From: a virus
Strand: one strand, 5' to 3'
Virus record (IMG/VR): IMGVR_UViG_3300025168_013179
Coordinates: 1 to 64,000 of that record
DNA length: 64,000 bases
Shown here: positions 1 to 8,173 of the stretch, one piece after another
How positions within the stretch are numbered: position 1 is the stretch's first letter
How the letters are laid out: each line of letters opens with the position of its first letter
Translations under genes and position numbers: made by a program
Notes under the pieces: generated by a model
Database searches by the model: none
What the model was told of the DNA's origin: nothing
The model's input: the letters and a program-made list of their open reading frames with translations, nothing else

Positions 1-329
1 ATATCATCATGATACTTTCCTACTCCGCCGTCAAAATGCTGTGATAGTGGAAAGCATTCCACTGAATGAGATGCAGGTACTTCGTATGCCGAAGCTACAT
101 TAAGGTCGATACTTGCAGACCATAAGCTAGAGTGGGTAGTTCCTATTTTACTATTAACTACGTTAGCAATTTCAGTATCTTTAAAATGTATTACTGTTCT
201 AGTTGTTTGACCAACTTCCTGTATAGGGTAAGCACCTATCTCTATCATTTCATCGTACCCTGAATTACCGGAAGGTACTTCTGTAAATAAGAATGAATCT
301 TTATCGGGAAATATTTTATATACTGCCAT
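1..329 (-). CDS. Virion-structural candidate, 3' end outside window
   Basis: An open frame starts at an ATG (327-329), 3 nt after the stop of the gp6-like gene, and stays open to the left edge. The N-terminus begins MAVYKIFPDKDSFLF and continues with hydrophilic, beta-rich-looking sequence. I do not recognise the family. Its position as the next gene of the baseplate operon suggests a tail or baseplate structural protein; that is inference from context only. Confidence 0.75.
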   Translation of the reverse strand, partial: MAVYKIFPDKDSFLFTEVPSGNSGYDEMIEIGAYPIQEVGQTTRTVIHFKDTEIANVVNSKIGTTHSSLWSASIDLNVASAYEVPASHSVECFPLSQHFDGGVGKYHDD

Positions 330-332
330 GTC

Positions 333-2141
333 TTATATTATTGATCTACCTTTAATATCTTCGTTAGGAAATTTAACTTCGAATATACAAGGATCTAAAG
401 AAGGATAAACTGTGTTATTCTTAGTAGCTCCTTTTACGTCATACCCGTATGTAGAGTAATTGCCTCCGTTTAGATTAATTATTTCTATTTTTTGTACTGT
501 TTGTACCCCTTTTACTTTGTCTAGCAAAACTGCTATTTCAGATAAGTTTATTGGCTGGTTGATACTTCTTTTGGATATTTTAAAATAATCCTGTAACTCT
601 ACGTTGCAGTTAAAAACTACATCTCTACTAGAGTAATTAGGTCTTATTTTAATATCATAATTTATTCCAATATTTACAACAAAAGCATCTTTTATATTAA
701 TACTATCTGTCACTAACATAAATTCAGCTAAATAGGTTTTAAGGTTTGCTTTTAAGTTACTGGCAGCAGTAATAAGGTTTTGGTTATTATCATAACCTAA
801 TACATAAAGTGATAGCGCTAATGGATTATTATCAACTATACTATCAGTTATATTTGTATTTGTAAGTTGGTCTTGAGCAACATATACTTTTGCTACACTC
901 CCAAACTTACTTGGTAGTGATAAAGCTCTGACTGTATAGTCTTGTAAAGTTACTGCTCTACCTTGTTCGTTGAATGCCCTTAGAGCATTTTCTCTTAGCT
1001 CTTCTACTGTATCTCCATCTCTACCACCTGCTGCTGGATCACTATTATTTATAGTAAAAGTACCGGTTGGTAGTGTATCAATTGCAGTCGTAATAGTGTT
1101 AGCAGGTACGTTAGCTGATATTCCTCCTCCTTTAAGGTATGTAATAGTTAAAGTAGTATTAGATGGTGCTATTCCGTATGATTTACTATAAGTAAAATTA
1201 GTTGGATCATATGTAGTAATAAGAGATCCAGAGCCGTTATAGTTAAGAGACCCTTGATTGGTTACGTTTCCTATAGTAGAAGCGTCAGGTAGTATTACTG
1301 AATCGTCGTCAGATAATGTGCCTGCACCAAATTGTATGTCTAAATTACCATTTGATCTAAACCTCGTAACAAATCTTCTAGGTGCTTTTTTAAGTGCTAA
1401 TACAAAAGGTACTTGATTGGAATCAGAAGAAGTATTTTGTTCATCTAAGAACACTGTGTCTTGACCTAAGAAAGGAACTTCTAAATACTCTTTACCATCT
1501 TCGTCTATTATACTGATTACCTGTACTATATTTTCATCTGATAGAGTAATAGTTTTAAATTTTTCTGCTGATCCTATTACAACCTGTTTGGTTTCTCTTT
1601 TACCAGATATAGCTTTAACTTTCTTAGAGAGAAGATAGCCTGTAGGTTGATTAGAGCCGTCTACTCCGGTGACGGTAATATCGGTAGGATTAAAAGAGCT
1701 ACTGAAGTTAAAATCAACAGCTTCGGGAGAGAAGAATCTAGTTTTAGAGCCATCAGATGATTCATATCTAAAGTTCGCAGGTATAGTTTTAGCTTGAGAA
1801 AAATCAGGTAACCCACCTGTATCGTCTACTGCTTGAGTAATTGTTATATCTACTTCAGATGTTCCTGTGACTTTGGGTCTATACCCCATCATGTAGGCTA
1901 GGTTAAATAAGTTCTTTGGGTCTTTAGCGTGAGTTAAAAATGTTTCTTGTAGCTGTGTATCTTGGTAAAAAGAGAGTACGTCACCTACATAAGAGGCCAT
2001 TTCTATAAACATCATGCCGGGAGAAGTAGGAGAAAAGTCGTTATAAGAGTCAGGAAAGTAATTTTTAGCAAACTCTATAAGTTGACTACGAAAATCGCTA
2101 AACTCTCTACTTACGTATTTTATGTCTCTTGATACTGCCAT
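333..2141 (-). CDS. 6: Baseplate wedge protein, gp6-like
   Basis: A 602-residue protein whose N-terminal 100 residues carry the hallmark of the T4 gp6 / P2 J baseplate family: a helical start, then SPGMMFIEMASYVGD, and a helix ending in MMGYRP. In T4, gp6 dimers build the wedge ring that opens when the sheath contracts. The length is a little under T4 gp6 (about 660). The start overlaps the stop of the gp25-like gene by 1 nt (TAATG type), so the two are likely translationally coupled, and the pair gp25-gp6 is the usual contractile-tail order. Central residues are Thr/Asn/Gly rich and beta-like, as in other gp6 homologues. Confidence 0.92.
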   Translation of the reverse strand: MAVSRDIKYVSREFSDFRSQLIEFAKNYFPDSYNDFSPTSPGMMFIEMASYVGDVLSFYQDTQLQETFLTHAKDPKNLFNLAYMMGYRPKVTGTSEVDITITQAVDDTGGLPDFSQAKTIPANFRYESSDGSKTRFFSPEAVDFNFSSSFNPTDITVTGVDGSNQPTGYLLSKKVKAISGKRETKQVVIGSAEKFKTITLSDENIVQVISIIDEDGKEYLEVPFLGQDTVFLDEQNTSSDSNQVPFVLALKKAPRRFVTRFRSNGNLDIQFGAGTLSDDDSVILPDASTIGNVTNQGSLNYNGSGSLITTYDPTNFTYSKSYGIAPSNTTLTITYLKGGGISANVPANTITTAIDTLPTGTFTINNSDPAAGGRDGDTVEELRENALRAFNEQGRAVTLQDYTVRALSLPSKFGSVAKVYVAQDQLTNTNITDSIVDNNPLALSLYVLGYDNNQNLITAASNLKANLKTYLAEFMLVTDSINIKDAFVVNIGINYDIKIRPNYSSRDVVFNCNVELQDYFKISKRSINQPINLSEIAVLLDKVKGVQTVQKIEIINLNGGNYSTYGYDVKGATKNNTVYPSLDPCIFEVKFPNEDIKGRSII

Positions 2142-2548
2142 TATTGTATGTTAATTAAAATTTCGTCTTCTATGTTCTGATCTGCTATTGCATATCTCAG
2201 AAAGAAAGTAATAAGGTTGCTGTCAGGTTCTGATCCTACTTTCATTACTGTTGGTTTAATGTTTGGAAAAAATCTAGTAATACTTGAGGAAATATTTTCT
2301 TTTATATCGTCTAGTTTATCTTGATCTATATTTTCAAAAAGCATTTCTCTTATGCCTCCTCCAAAATTAGGGTTTAAAGGTCTTTCTCCTCTATTAGTGA
2401 GTAGGAAGTTAATTAAGTTTACCTTCAATGCATCTTTGGTTTGAAACGTAGAATTAAAAACAGCTGGTGCAGAGAACGGAATATCAATACCGACTGCTTT
2501 TCTAGGCTGTCTATCTAACGGGTTTATCTTTTTAGTGCTTATAGCCAT
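2141..2548 (-). CDS. 25: Baseplate wedge protein, gp25-like
   Basis: A 135-residue protein of the GPW/gp25 family: an N-terminal segment with the conserved basic DRQPRKAVGID stretch, then RGERPLNPNFGGGIREMLFE, the family signature, and a C-terminal beta strand region. gp25 is a lysozyme-fold wedge component without lytic function that nucleates sheath assembly. It overlaps both neighbours by 1 nt, in a baseplate operon with gp6. The length is typical for the family (T4 gp25 is 132 residues). Confidence 0.92.
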   Translation of the reverse strand: MAISTKKINPLDRQPRKAVGIDIPFSAPAVFNSTFQTKDALKVNLINFLLTNRGERPLNPNFGGGIREMLFENIDQDKLDDIKENISSSITRFFPNIKPTVMKVGSEPDSNLITFFLRYAIADQNIEDEILINIQ

Positions 2549-2988
2549 TATATTTTAACTTGACCTTTAGCTTTTATTTCGTTTGACTTGTCATATATAG
2601 CTTTTGCTTTATTCACAAAGTCTAATTTACTTATATCTATACCTGGCATTGGTCCTGCGTTTTCACCTAACCCCATATCTCTTGCTACGTTAGAAGCAAA
2701 ATTAGGTTTCTTTACCATAGAAGAATTAGCGTTAATTACGTTTTTATAATCTTCACCTGTCATTTCGTTTTGCGTCATATTAAGCATCTCTTCTAAAGGA
2801 ACTGTGCCTGTATTCATTCTACCTGTAGACCAGGTTCTCTTAAGGTCTTTCTGTTTAACTTGCTTATATTCTTGTGTTGATGGTTTACTTGCTGTCTTAA
2901 CAGCTTCGTTTAACATTTCTTGTAACTCATCCTTTACGGCTGATCTTACCTCTTCGCGGATGATTTTTCTAAGTTGATCTAGTTTCAT
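2548..2988 (-). CDS. Small coiled-coil structural protein, unknown
   Basis: A 146-residue protein with an amphipathic, charged N-terminal helix (KLDQLRKIIREEVRSAVKDE) that looks like a coiled coil, then a Met/Asn-rich middle and a Lys-rich end. Similar charged leader helices recur in small tail proteins of T4-like marine phages, but I cannot name the family. It is the first gene of the gp25-gp6 operon. A candidate late motif ends only 2 nt before its ATG. Confidence 0.8.
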   Translation of the reverse strand: MKLDQLRKIIREEVRSAVKDELQEMLNEAVKTASKPSTQEYKQVKQKDLKRTWSTGRMNTGTVPLEEMLNMTQNEMTGEDYKNVINANSSMVKKPNFASNVARDMGLGENAGPMPGIDISKLDFVNKAKAIYDKSNEIKAKGQVKI

Positions 2989-2990
2989 AT

Positions 2991-3000
2991 TAATAAATAG
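2991..3000 (-). promoter_or_regulatory. Candidate late promoter motif
   Basis: Minus strand reads CTATTTATTA. It ends 2 nt before the ATG of the 146-residue baseplate-operon gene, in an 17-nt gap. The same 10-mer precedes many structural and membrane genes in this window. Confidence 0.55.
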
Positions 3001-3005
3001 TATGT

Positions 3006-3818
3006 TTATGGAAGTTGATTGTCTATTCTAAATTTTAATTCTTTTATTAGTACTTTTGAGTCGCTAGCAAAAGAAAGAGGTCCTGTAAGAACTGCTATTC
3101 CTCTGTTATCAAAAGCTATTGCTTGTCGTTGTGGTGCTATAGAAGGTGATGTTGGGTTTGTTACTACTTTTATAAGGTATACTCTACCGTTGGTTGATAG
3201 GTAGTTTTCTTCTTCAGCAGTAGATATGTTAGAACCTTCTAGAATTGCTTCTCTTTCTTCTGCTGTTAAATTAGGGTCTGCAGCGCATCTATTAAGTAGC
3301 GTTCTTATTAATTGTATTTTAGCTTGTAAGGGAACAAATATAAGTTCAAAGTTTCTTAACAGCTCTTCTATGTTGTCGATCTCGTTTTCTATGTCTTCTA
3401 AAGTTTCAGTAGCCCATTTAAGTTTAGCAGATTGACTTTGAACTACTCCCTGAGGTAAAGAAAATATTACTCCTCCTGCAGGGCCTGGTGGAATACCTAG
3501 TGTTGTAGGGAGAGGGTTGTGAGATAGTAGATCTATAAGTACCCTTAGTATACTAGTAATGATTTTTAAAGATTTTATAAGTCTGTGTAGCTTACCTGCT
3601 CTTCTATTAGCTGAGGATATTAAAGAATCTACTCTGTCTAATGATTTGTTCATTTTATTTAGCACATCAGCGGGAGGGCACTTCTTTCTTAATTCATCTA
3701 GTATTTCTAATATCTTCTTTTCAGCATACCTTCTAGCTATACCTTCGGCATAAGCAAGAGCAACAGCGGCATATTGTGCTAGGTTTAGTTTAATTGATTT
3801 AAGAAATGAATGAGGCAT
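3006..3818 (-). CDS. Helical virion protein, unknown
   Basis: A 270-residue protein, mostly helical, with charged heptad-like stretches (for example residues 135-170), a Pro/Gly-rich hydrophobic loop near residue 110 (GIPPGPAGGVIFSLPQG) and a beta-like C-terminal 60 residues. It sits between the hub/needle gene and the gp25 operon and overlaps the hub gene by 1 nt. Position and composition suggest a baseplate or tail component; no catalytic motif is visible. Confidence 0.75.
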   Translation of the reverse strand: MPHSFLKSIKLNLAQYAAVALAYAEGIARRYAEKKILEILDELRKKCPPADVLNKMNKSLDRVDSLISSANRRAGKLHRLIKSLKIITSILRVLIDLLSHNPLPTTLGIPPGPAGGVIFSLPQGVVQSQSAKLKWATETLEDIENEIDNIEELLRNFELIFVPLQAKIQLIRTLLNRCAADPNLTAEEREAILEGSNISTAEEENYLSTNGRVYLIKVVTNPTSPSIAPQRQAIAFDNRGIAVLTGPLSFASDSKVLIKELKFRIDNQLP

Positions 3819-4978
3819 TATTCAGTAAACGTTTTTCTTGATTTTATAGGTGATTGTCCGTTAGGATTAATATAGGTCTGTAAGATATCGGCTGTAAATT
3901 TAAGGCTTACTCCGTATCCATTTAAGTTTGGGATAGCTTTGAAGTCTACTGTTTTAGCAGAACGTAATTTACCCGATAGAGTTTTAAGTTCATCTACTAA
4001 AATCTGCAGGAAATCTTCTAACCTGTGTCCTAAAATTACCGGCTCTGCTGATCCTAGCTGTGTGTCTTTATTCTTAGACCCTGCTCCTAGGTATATCTTT
4101 TTAGCGTCTAGGCTTATATAATCTTTACCGTCTATTCCTACATCTTTAGCAGATGCAGTAAAACTTTCTTTAGAGGATATAATAATGTCGTCTTTCTTTG
4201 AATTAAATACTAGTCTATTAGAATTTAATAATATCTGAGCTCCTTTATATTTATCCGATATTACTGTTTTATCGACGTTTGATTCTAACTTAGTGCTTGA
4301 TTGTTCTAAAGGTACTATATGATCAGAAGTGATATATATACTAGAATCGTCTTTATTTATATCTTCAGCTGTACCTTTAAGTATATCTCCATTAAATGGT
4401 CTCCCGTTAGATATAACTGTATACGGTTTACCGTCGTTAGTACTATCAGTAAGCACGTTTTTAGATCCTTTATAGCCACCTAGTCTTATAGAGTTACCGC
4501 ATCTACCGTCTATAATGTGGTCCCCAGAGTTGGGAAGCAGTATGTTTATATTATCTAGTTCTTCTACACCTTCTCCTAGGTCTGTAGACTGAGCGTCGTT
4601 AGGGGGTGCAGCATTATGATTAGAGGCGTTCCATATCGATATTACTGATGAATAGTATACTTTTAGTTCTGAGTCATCTCTATCTGCAGACTCTCTTGGG
4701 CCTGCGTTTATTACTACTATTTCGTTTTTAAGAGGGTATGTTCTAGCAGTACTGTCTAGAGGGTATGCTATATACAAATTATCAGGATCTTCTGTAAAAT
4801 TATCGTTATCAAATAAATTGTAGCGAATAGCTCCTATAGTATTAGTTACCTTAAAGCTTGGGTGGTTTTCGTCTAATACAATATCATATACTCTACCTAG
4901 TGTAGGTATTTCTGCTCTACCTGAATCTATAGGGTTATATTCTTGTGCTGAGTTAAACCCTAAACCTAAATTAAGCAT
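3818..4978 (-). CDS. Baseplate hub / needle protein, gp5- or VgrG-like
   Basis: A 386-residue protein. Residues 20-120 look like an OB-fold domain; residues 130-300 carry short polar beta repeats (ILLNSNRLVFNSKKDD, then DYISLDAKKIYLGA) as in the triple-stranded beta-helix of T4 gp5 and VgrG spikes. The C-terminal 80 residues are helical. No lysozyme motif is seen, as in many marine T4-like hub proteins. It overlaps the next upstream gene by 8 nt. Family-level call is fairly safe; equivalence to gp5 is inferred from fold pattern and neighbours. Confidence 0.75.
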   Translation of the reverse strand: MLNLGLGFNSAQEYNPIDSGRAEIPTLGRVYDIVLDENHPSFKVTNTIGAIRYNLFDNDNFTEDPDNLYIAYPLDSTARTYPLKNEIVVINAGPRESADRDDSELKVYYSSVISIWNASNHNAAPPNDAQSTDLGEGVEELDNINILLPNSGDHIIDGRCGNSIRLGGYKGSKNVLTDSTNDGKPYTVISNGRPFNGDILKGTAEDINKDDSSIYITSDHIVPLEQSSTKLESNVDKTVISDKYKGAQILLNSNRLVFNSKKDDIIISSKESFTASAKDVGIDGKDYISLDAKKIYLGAGSKNKDTQLGSAEPVILGHRLEDFLQILVDELKTLSGKLRSAKTVDFKAIPNLNGYGVSLKFTADILQTYINPNGQSPIKSRKTFTE

Positions 4979-5339
4979 CTTGGTCTTCTGATAAATTTTG
5001 TGAGTCGTCTACTTCTTTTTCTAGACGTTCCTGTTCTTCTATAAGATCTTGTAGTTCAGATAAATCGAACTCATCTGTTTCTCCCTTAGCAACTGCTGTT
5101 TCTATCCTCTGTATTACTGTGGCTAATTTAATTAAATGCTCGTCGTTCTTAACTCCTATTTCCATGTATTCTTTTATCATAGGAACAAGCAAAGTAGCAT
5201 CGCCAATGTTTTCTATAAGAGGTTTAAGTTCCCCTATAAGTCCTTTCACTTGACTTTTAGTTTCTTTAGAGTTATCGTATATCTCACCAAAGAGGTCGGA
5301 AAGTGTTTTCCCTTTAAATATTTCTTTGTCTAAGCTCAT
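4971..5339 (-). CDS. Acidic helical protein beside hub gene, unknown
   Basis: A 122-residue protein, predicted almost all helical, with an acidic C-terminal tail (DLIEEQERLEKEVDD). No known motif. It overlaps the hub gene by 8 nt and is preceded by a late motif, so it is probably made late and may assist baseplate assembly. That role is inferred from position alone. Confidence 0.75.
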   Translation of the reverse strand: MSLDKEIFKGKTLSDLFGEIYDNSKETKSQVKGLIGELKPLIENIGDATLLVPMIKEYMEIGVKNDEHLIKLATVIQRIETAVAKGETDEFDLSELQDLIEEQERLEKEVDDSQNLSEDQDA

Positions 5340-5348
5340 ATTGTTTTA

Positions 5349-5358
5349 TAATAAATAG
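5349..5358 (-). promoter_or_regulatory. Candidate late promoter motif
   Basis: Minus strand CTATTTATTA, followed by TAAAACA, ends 9 nt before the ATG of the 122-residue gene that leads the hub operon. Confidence 0.6.
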
Positions 5359-5359
5359 C

Positions 5360-6064
5360 CTAGTCAATTTTATTGTGAAGATACCCAAGATCATATAGGT
5401 GCTGATATTTGTTTTTAAAGTCTTCTTTTAGGACTGTTACTACTTTTGTAAGCTTTGGTGTATCGCAATCAGTCATCTCTCTTATGTATATATAAAGTGC
5501 TTTCTTTCTAAATATATCTAAATCGTGTCTGGTTTTAAATACGGTAAGTACGGCGTCTGCTATTTTTTGATCTTCTAACTTAATAAACATTTCTTCTAAG
5601 TTATCGTAACATTCCACTATCCATTCATCTAAGAAGGTCGATAGAGATTTAGCAGCAGGAGAGTCAAGGTCTAATTTTTCTTCATAAGATTCCTCTATGT
5701 CTGCAAAGCTTCCTATCTGTTTAAGCTTCTTATAATTCTTATTATTGTAGTTTATTAGCCACCTTTTTACTATAGTTCCAAAATAAGAGTAGGCTTTTGC
5801 TCCGTTAGTAGGGTCAAACTTCATTATCTTCTCTTCTAAGAGGACAGATACGATTTCGTGCTTTAAGTCTTCTATTTTATCAACATCAGTATAGTAAAAC
5901 TTAAAAGTGTGTATGATGTTTTCGGCTAACTTGTAAAAGGGTAGGTATATATGGTCAGTAAATATCTGGTTTCGGTATTCCTGATCTGTAGATACGTTGT
6001 ATTTTTTTATGTACTCTTCTGTCTCTTTTGTAAAGTAATTAGCTTTCGCTCTCTTCCTTGCCAT
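5360..6064 (-). CDS. 55: Late-transcription sigma factor, gp55-like
   Basis: A 234-residue protein resembling T4 gp55: a region-2-like helical core (LKHEIVSVLLEEKIMKFDP, then AYSYFGTIVKRWLINYNNKNYK), which in sigma factors binds core RNA polymerase and the -10 element. No region 4 is evident, as in gp55, which needs the sliding clamp and gp33 instead. The length is near that of gp55 (185) plus a C-terminal extension. It overlaps the upstream membrane-protein gene by 26 nt. It is the natural reader of the repeated CTATTTATTA motifs, though that link is inference. Confidence 0.82.
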   Translation of the reverse strand: MARKRAKANYFTKETEEYIKKYNVSTDQEYRNQIFTDHIYLPFYKLAENIIHTFKFYYTDVDKIEDLKHEIVSVLLEEKIMKFDPTNGAKAYSYFGTIVKRWLINYNNKNYKKLKQIGSFADIEESYEEKLDLDSPAAKSLSTFLDEWIVECYDNLEEMFIKLEDQKIADAVLTVFKTRHDLDIFRKKALYIYIREMTDCDTPKLTKVVTVLKEDFKNKYQHLYDLGYLHNKID

Positions 6065-6359
6065 AGTTTTGGGGGAGCATATAGTCGTTTAGTTGCTCCT
6101 GTACTTCTTTCATTTGGTTAAAAAATTCACCAACTTCATCATCTGACTGAAAGACCCCCTTGTCATCGAGATTTTGTAAGTGTCGCTTTGATTCTCCTAT
6201 AGTGTTAGAGATGTTCTGAAGGTATTTTACTTGATCTTGTGTGATATCTTCGTATTTCTCTACCTTTACTAGTAGGTTTCTTATAATGTATGAAGAAATA
6301 ATCAGTAACGCAACTAATATACCGATTATAACGTAAAATAATGTGAGATTAATGTCCAT
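6039..6359 (-). CDS. Membrane-anchored coiled-coil protein, unknown
   Basis: A 106-residue protein with one N-terminal transmembrane helix (about residues 7-28, FYVIIGILVALLIISSYII) followed by a charged coiled-coil-like segment. It overlaps the gp55-like gene by 26 nt in another frame and follows the HD-domain gene with no gap. The function is unknown; an inner-membrane protein with its helical tail in the cytoplasm or periplasm is the simplest reading. Confidence 0.75.
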   Translation of the reverse strand: MDINLTLFYVIIGILVALLIISSYIIRNLLVKVEKYEDITQDQVKYLQNISNTIGESKRHLQNLDDKGVFQSDDEVGEFFNQMKEVQEQLNDYMLPQNYGKEESES

Positions 6360-7094
6360 CTATAGATTTTTAAGCATGTTTTGTAGACCTGGTGAGGAAT
6401 TTACTCGTTTTCCTGTTGAGGCTTGGGTTTTCTTGACTTTTTGAGTGGCTCCACCGGTGTCTTTAAGCCATATATCGTACTCTACCTTGGAGGCCATGAA
6501 GTCTGCCATGTGTAGTACGTATACTATGTTGGTTTTCATCCTAGAATTAGGGTTATGGCTGTAGAAGTAGGCTTCATTAGCTTTATCGAACACTCCATCG
6601 TGGAGTCTAATGCCTAAAAACTCGTTATGGCTTACTTTTATGTCAAACTTCTGGAGTATGTATAGGGAACGGTCTGGGATAAGCATAAAAGGTAGCTCTG
6701 AGTTAAAGGTATACATCTCGTGTAGCTTATCTTGCCTCCATTTATCAGTCTGAGGTATATAGTTATGTGTATCACCATCACCTAGCTTACCTAAGTCGTG
6801 AAATATACCGGCAAACACTAACTCTTCATCACTAAAGTCAATAGTACCTCCCATTTCCTCATAAAGCCTCTTGCATTTAATAGAATACTCTATAACTCTA
6901 TTGACATGGTCAACGTACCCACCGGGAATAGCATTATGATGCCAAGTTTTAGAACTAGCAGGTGCCATAATGTAGGTTTCACCTATGTGTTCTATAAGCT
7001 TCTTTACTTTATCCTTCCTATCACCTATGTAAGTGTCTACTATTTTAAGATGTTTCTCGTAGTTTGTAAGGATTTTATCCGCCGTCAATGTCAT
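6360..7094 (-). CDS. HD-domain phosphohydrolase
   Basis: A 244-residue metal-dependent phosphohydrolase. The HD pattern is clear: H63 (GGYVDHVNR), H99-D100 (IFHDLGK) and a later Asp in HMADFMAS near residue 200. HD proteins cleave phosphate esters of nucleotides or second messengers; the substrate here cannot be told. It has its own TTG-N20 promoter with an 85-nt AU-rich leader and is followed directly by the membrane protein and the gp55-like sigma gene, so it may be co-expressed with them. Confidence 0.85.
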   Translation of the reverse strand: MTLTADKILTNYEKHLKIVDTYIGDRKDKVKKLIEHIGETYIMAPASSKTWHHNAIPGGYVDHVNRVIEYSIKCKRLYEEMGGTIDFSDEELVFAGIFHDLGKLGDGDTHNYIPQTDKWRQDKLHEMYTFNSELPFMLIPDRSLYILQKFDIKVSHNEFLGIRLHDGVFDKANEAYFYSHNPNSRMKTNIVYVLHMADFMASKVEYDIWLKDTGGATQKVKKTQASTGKRVNSSPGLQNMLKNL

Positions 7095-7179
7095 ATTAGA
7101 TTAATTACTATTATTATTATTATATACTATTATCATTAATATTACTATATACTTTAATACTTATATTTTTAATATATAA

Positions 7180-7210
7180 TTAAGATAATGTTTTTAGAGC
7201 AGAATGGCAA
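7180..7210 (-). promoter_or_regulatory. TTG-N20-TATCTTAA promoter for HD gene
   Basis: TTG at 7208-7210, 20-nt spacer, box TATCTTAA at 7180-7187, 85 nt upstream of the ATG. The leader (7095-7179) is nearly pure A/T and contains TTA/ATA runs; no gene is seen in it. Confidence 0.75.
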
Positions 7211-7717
7211 CTATTTCAACATAATCTTTTGAAAATATTTTTTATTCTGGGTATTCTCACCTGCTTCCCACCAAACATCTACCTGTAAATTAAGAGTCTT
7301 ACCTGATTGACTAGCTCTAACTCCTATTATCTGAGTTATTATAACCCTGTCACCCTCTAATCTACCGAAAGTCTCCCTATCCGCCGAGTTAATCTCATCA
7401 AAAGTATACGGAGTCTGTACAAAGTACGTTAAATCCCCGGACCAATAAGCAGAGACTACCGGAACTCCGTTATACCTCCACTCTTGTGACGTAGGACTAG
7501 CATGAACCTCTACCGTAAAGTACTGTATCTTCGAGCTACCCTCATCAATATCAAAGGTATACGTACTATTCTCCACTATAGGCTTTATAACAGCAGTGCA
7601 GTCACCGCCTAAACAAACGGGTGCAATGGAGCTTTCGGGGGAGCACGATAAAAAAAGCGCGAAGCCCGCCGCGCAAAACGCGCGAAGTTGCCACGAAAAA
7701 TTATACATACAGATCAC
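7211..7717 (-). CDS. Phage-encoded lipoprotein
   Basis: A 168-residue secreted protein. The N-terminus has a hydrophobic signal with lipobox LFLSC, so C25 (or C22 if translation starts at the in-frame Met 4) would be lipidated. The mature part is beta-rich with Trp/Tyr (WRYNGVPVVSAYWSGD) and resembles small Bacteroidota surface lipoproteins; I do not recognise a family. The signal-peptide codons fall in a striking GC-rich patch (7656-7695). It overlaps the end of the upstream 91-residue gene by 17 nt. Confidence 0.75.
   Translation of the reverse strand: MICMYNFSWQLRAFCAAGFALFLSCSPESSIAPVCLGGDCTAVIKPIVENSTYTFDIDEGSSKIQYFTVEVHASPTSQEWRYNGVPVVSAYWSGDLTYFVQTPYTFDEINSADRETFGRLEGDRVIITQIIGVRASQSGKTLNLQVDVWWEAGENTQNKKYFQKIMLK
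7656..7695. repeat. GC-rich patch with two GCGCGAAG copies
   Basis: About 40 nt of very GC-rich sequence in an AT-rich genome. GCGCGAAG occurs at two places, each followed by a C-rich tail. On the minus strand it reads GTGGCAACTTCGCGCG, which resembles the hairpin element found on the plus strand at 11115, 11773 and 58055. It lies inside the signal peptide of the lipoprotein. Confidence 0.5.
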
Positions 7718-7976
7718 TTGACGTTATTTCCCTATTCATAGCTCTTCCGAACGTCCCTAACATACTAGTACTGCCATGCTCTATGTAGACCTCTTTTAAT
7801 ATATCCAGTACCTCTCTTTCAGTATATGTGTGTGTTAGGAGGCTGGGTTTCTTATAGTACGTTATCGAATCCCATTTATTGGTAGAATCTGGAATACATG
7901 TGAAGTGTGTGGCATCGGGATGGTCCCCAGTGACTTTGATTAAACCTTTAACTTGATCTTTATTTACCTTTATCAT
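7701..7976 (-). CDS. Small protein, unknown
   Basis: A 91-residue protein (start MIKVNKDQVKGLIKV). No family recognised. It lies 2 nt after the stop of a 46-residue gene and overlaps the lipoprotein gene by 17 nt, so these three small genes probably form one transcript from the TTG-N20 promoter at 8143-8173. Confidence 0.7.
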   Translation of the reverse strand: MIKVNKDQVKGLIKVTGDHPDATHFTCIPDSTNKWDSITYYKKPSLLTHTYTEREVLDILKEVYIEHGSTSMLGTFGRAMNREITSSDLYV

Positions 7977-7978
7977 AA

Positions 7979-8119
7979 CTATTTAGTTTTAGTAACCGTT
8001 ACTCTATCAGCACCAAACAACTCTATAGCTTGATTCTTTCTCTTATACATCTCTACATAGCTAATAGACTTGAATATAGTCTCTGTCCAACCTTCGTTGT
8101 TTACTTTTAAATACATCAT
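7979..8119 (-). CDS. Small protein (46 aa), unknown
   Basis: ATG at 8117-8119, preceded by the leader AAATAAAGGTTATG and a TTG-N20 promoter; stop at 7979-7981. Sequence begins MMYLKVNNEGWTETIF and ends in VTVTKTK. The intact frame, conserved leader and promoter support a real gene; function unknown. Confidence 0.7.
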   Translation of the reverse strand: MMYLKVNNEGWTETIFKSISYVEMYKRKNQAIELFGADRVTVTKTK

Positions 8120-8142
8120 AACCTTTATTTTTTTATTATACC

Positions 8143-8173
8143 TTAAGATAAGAAAAATAACTCGTTAAAGCAA
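8143..8173 (-). promoter_or_regulatory. TTG-N20-TATCTTAA promoter
   Basis: TTG 8171-8173, box TATCTTAA 8143-8150, 23 nt upstream of the 46-residue gene. The TTG overlaps the 3' end of the next upstream gene. Confidence 0.75.

Noticed and set aside
970-1191. Plus-strand frame inside the gp6-like gene, and other plus-strand frames across minus-strand genes (for example 3019, 33566, 52020, 58275)
   Set aside because: All lie antisense within well-supported genes and lack promoters or domains.
2991-3000. Late motif as a T4 TATAAATA box
   Set aside because: The T4-like string appears only on the strand opposite to the gene; in gene orientation it reads CTATTTATTA, so identity with the T4 box is not claimed.
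7701-7976. VTGDHP in the 91-residue protein as a Hint block B
   Set aside because: The string resembles the Hint block of the gene at 15782, but no initial Cys, block A or block F follows, so it is probably coincidence.
8143-8173. TTGCTTTA near the -33 site as a T4 MotA box
   Set aside because: Only this copy matches, spacing to the box is longer than in T4, and the other sixteen sites fit the Bacteroidota TTG element better.
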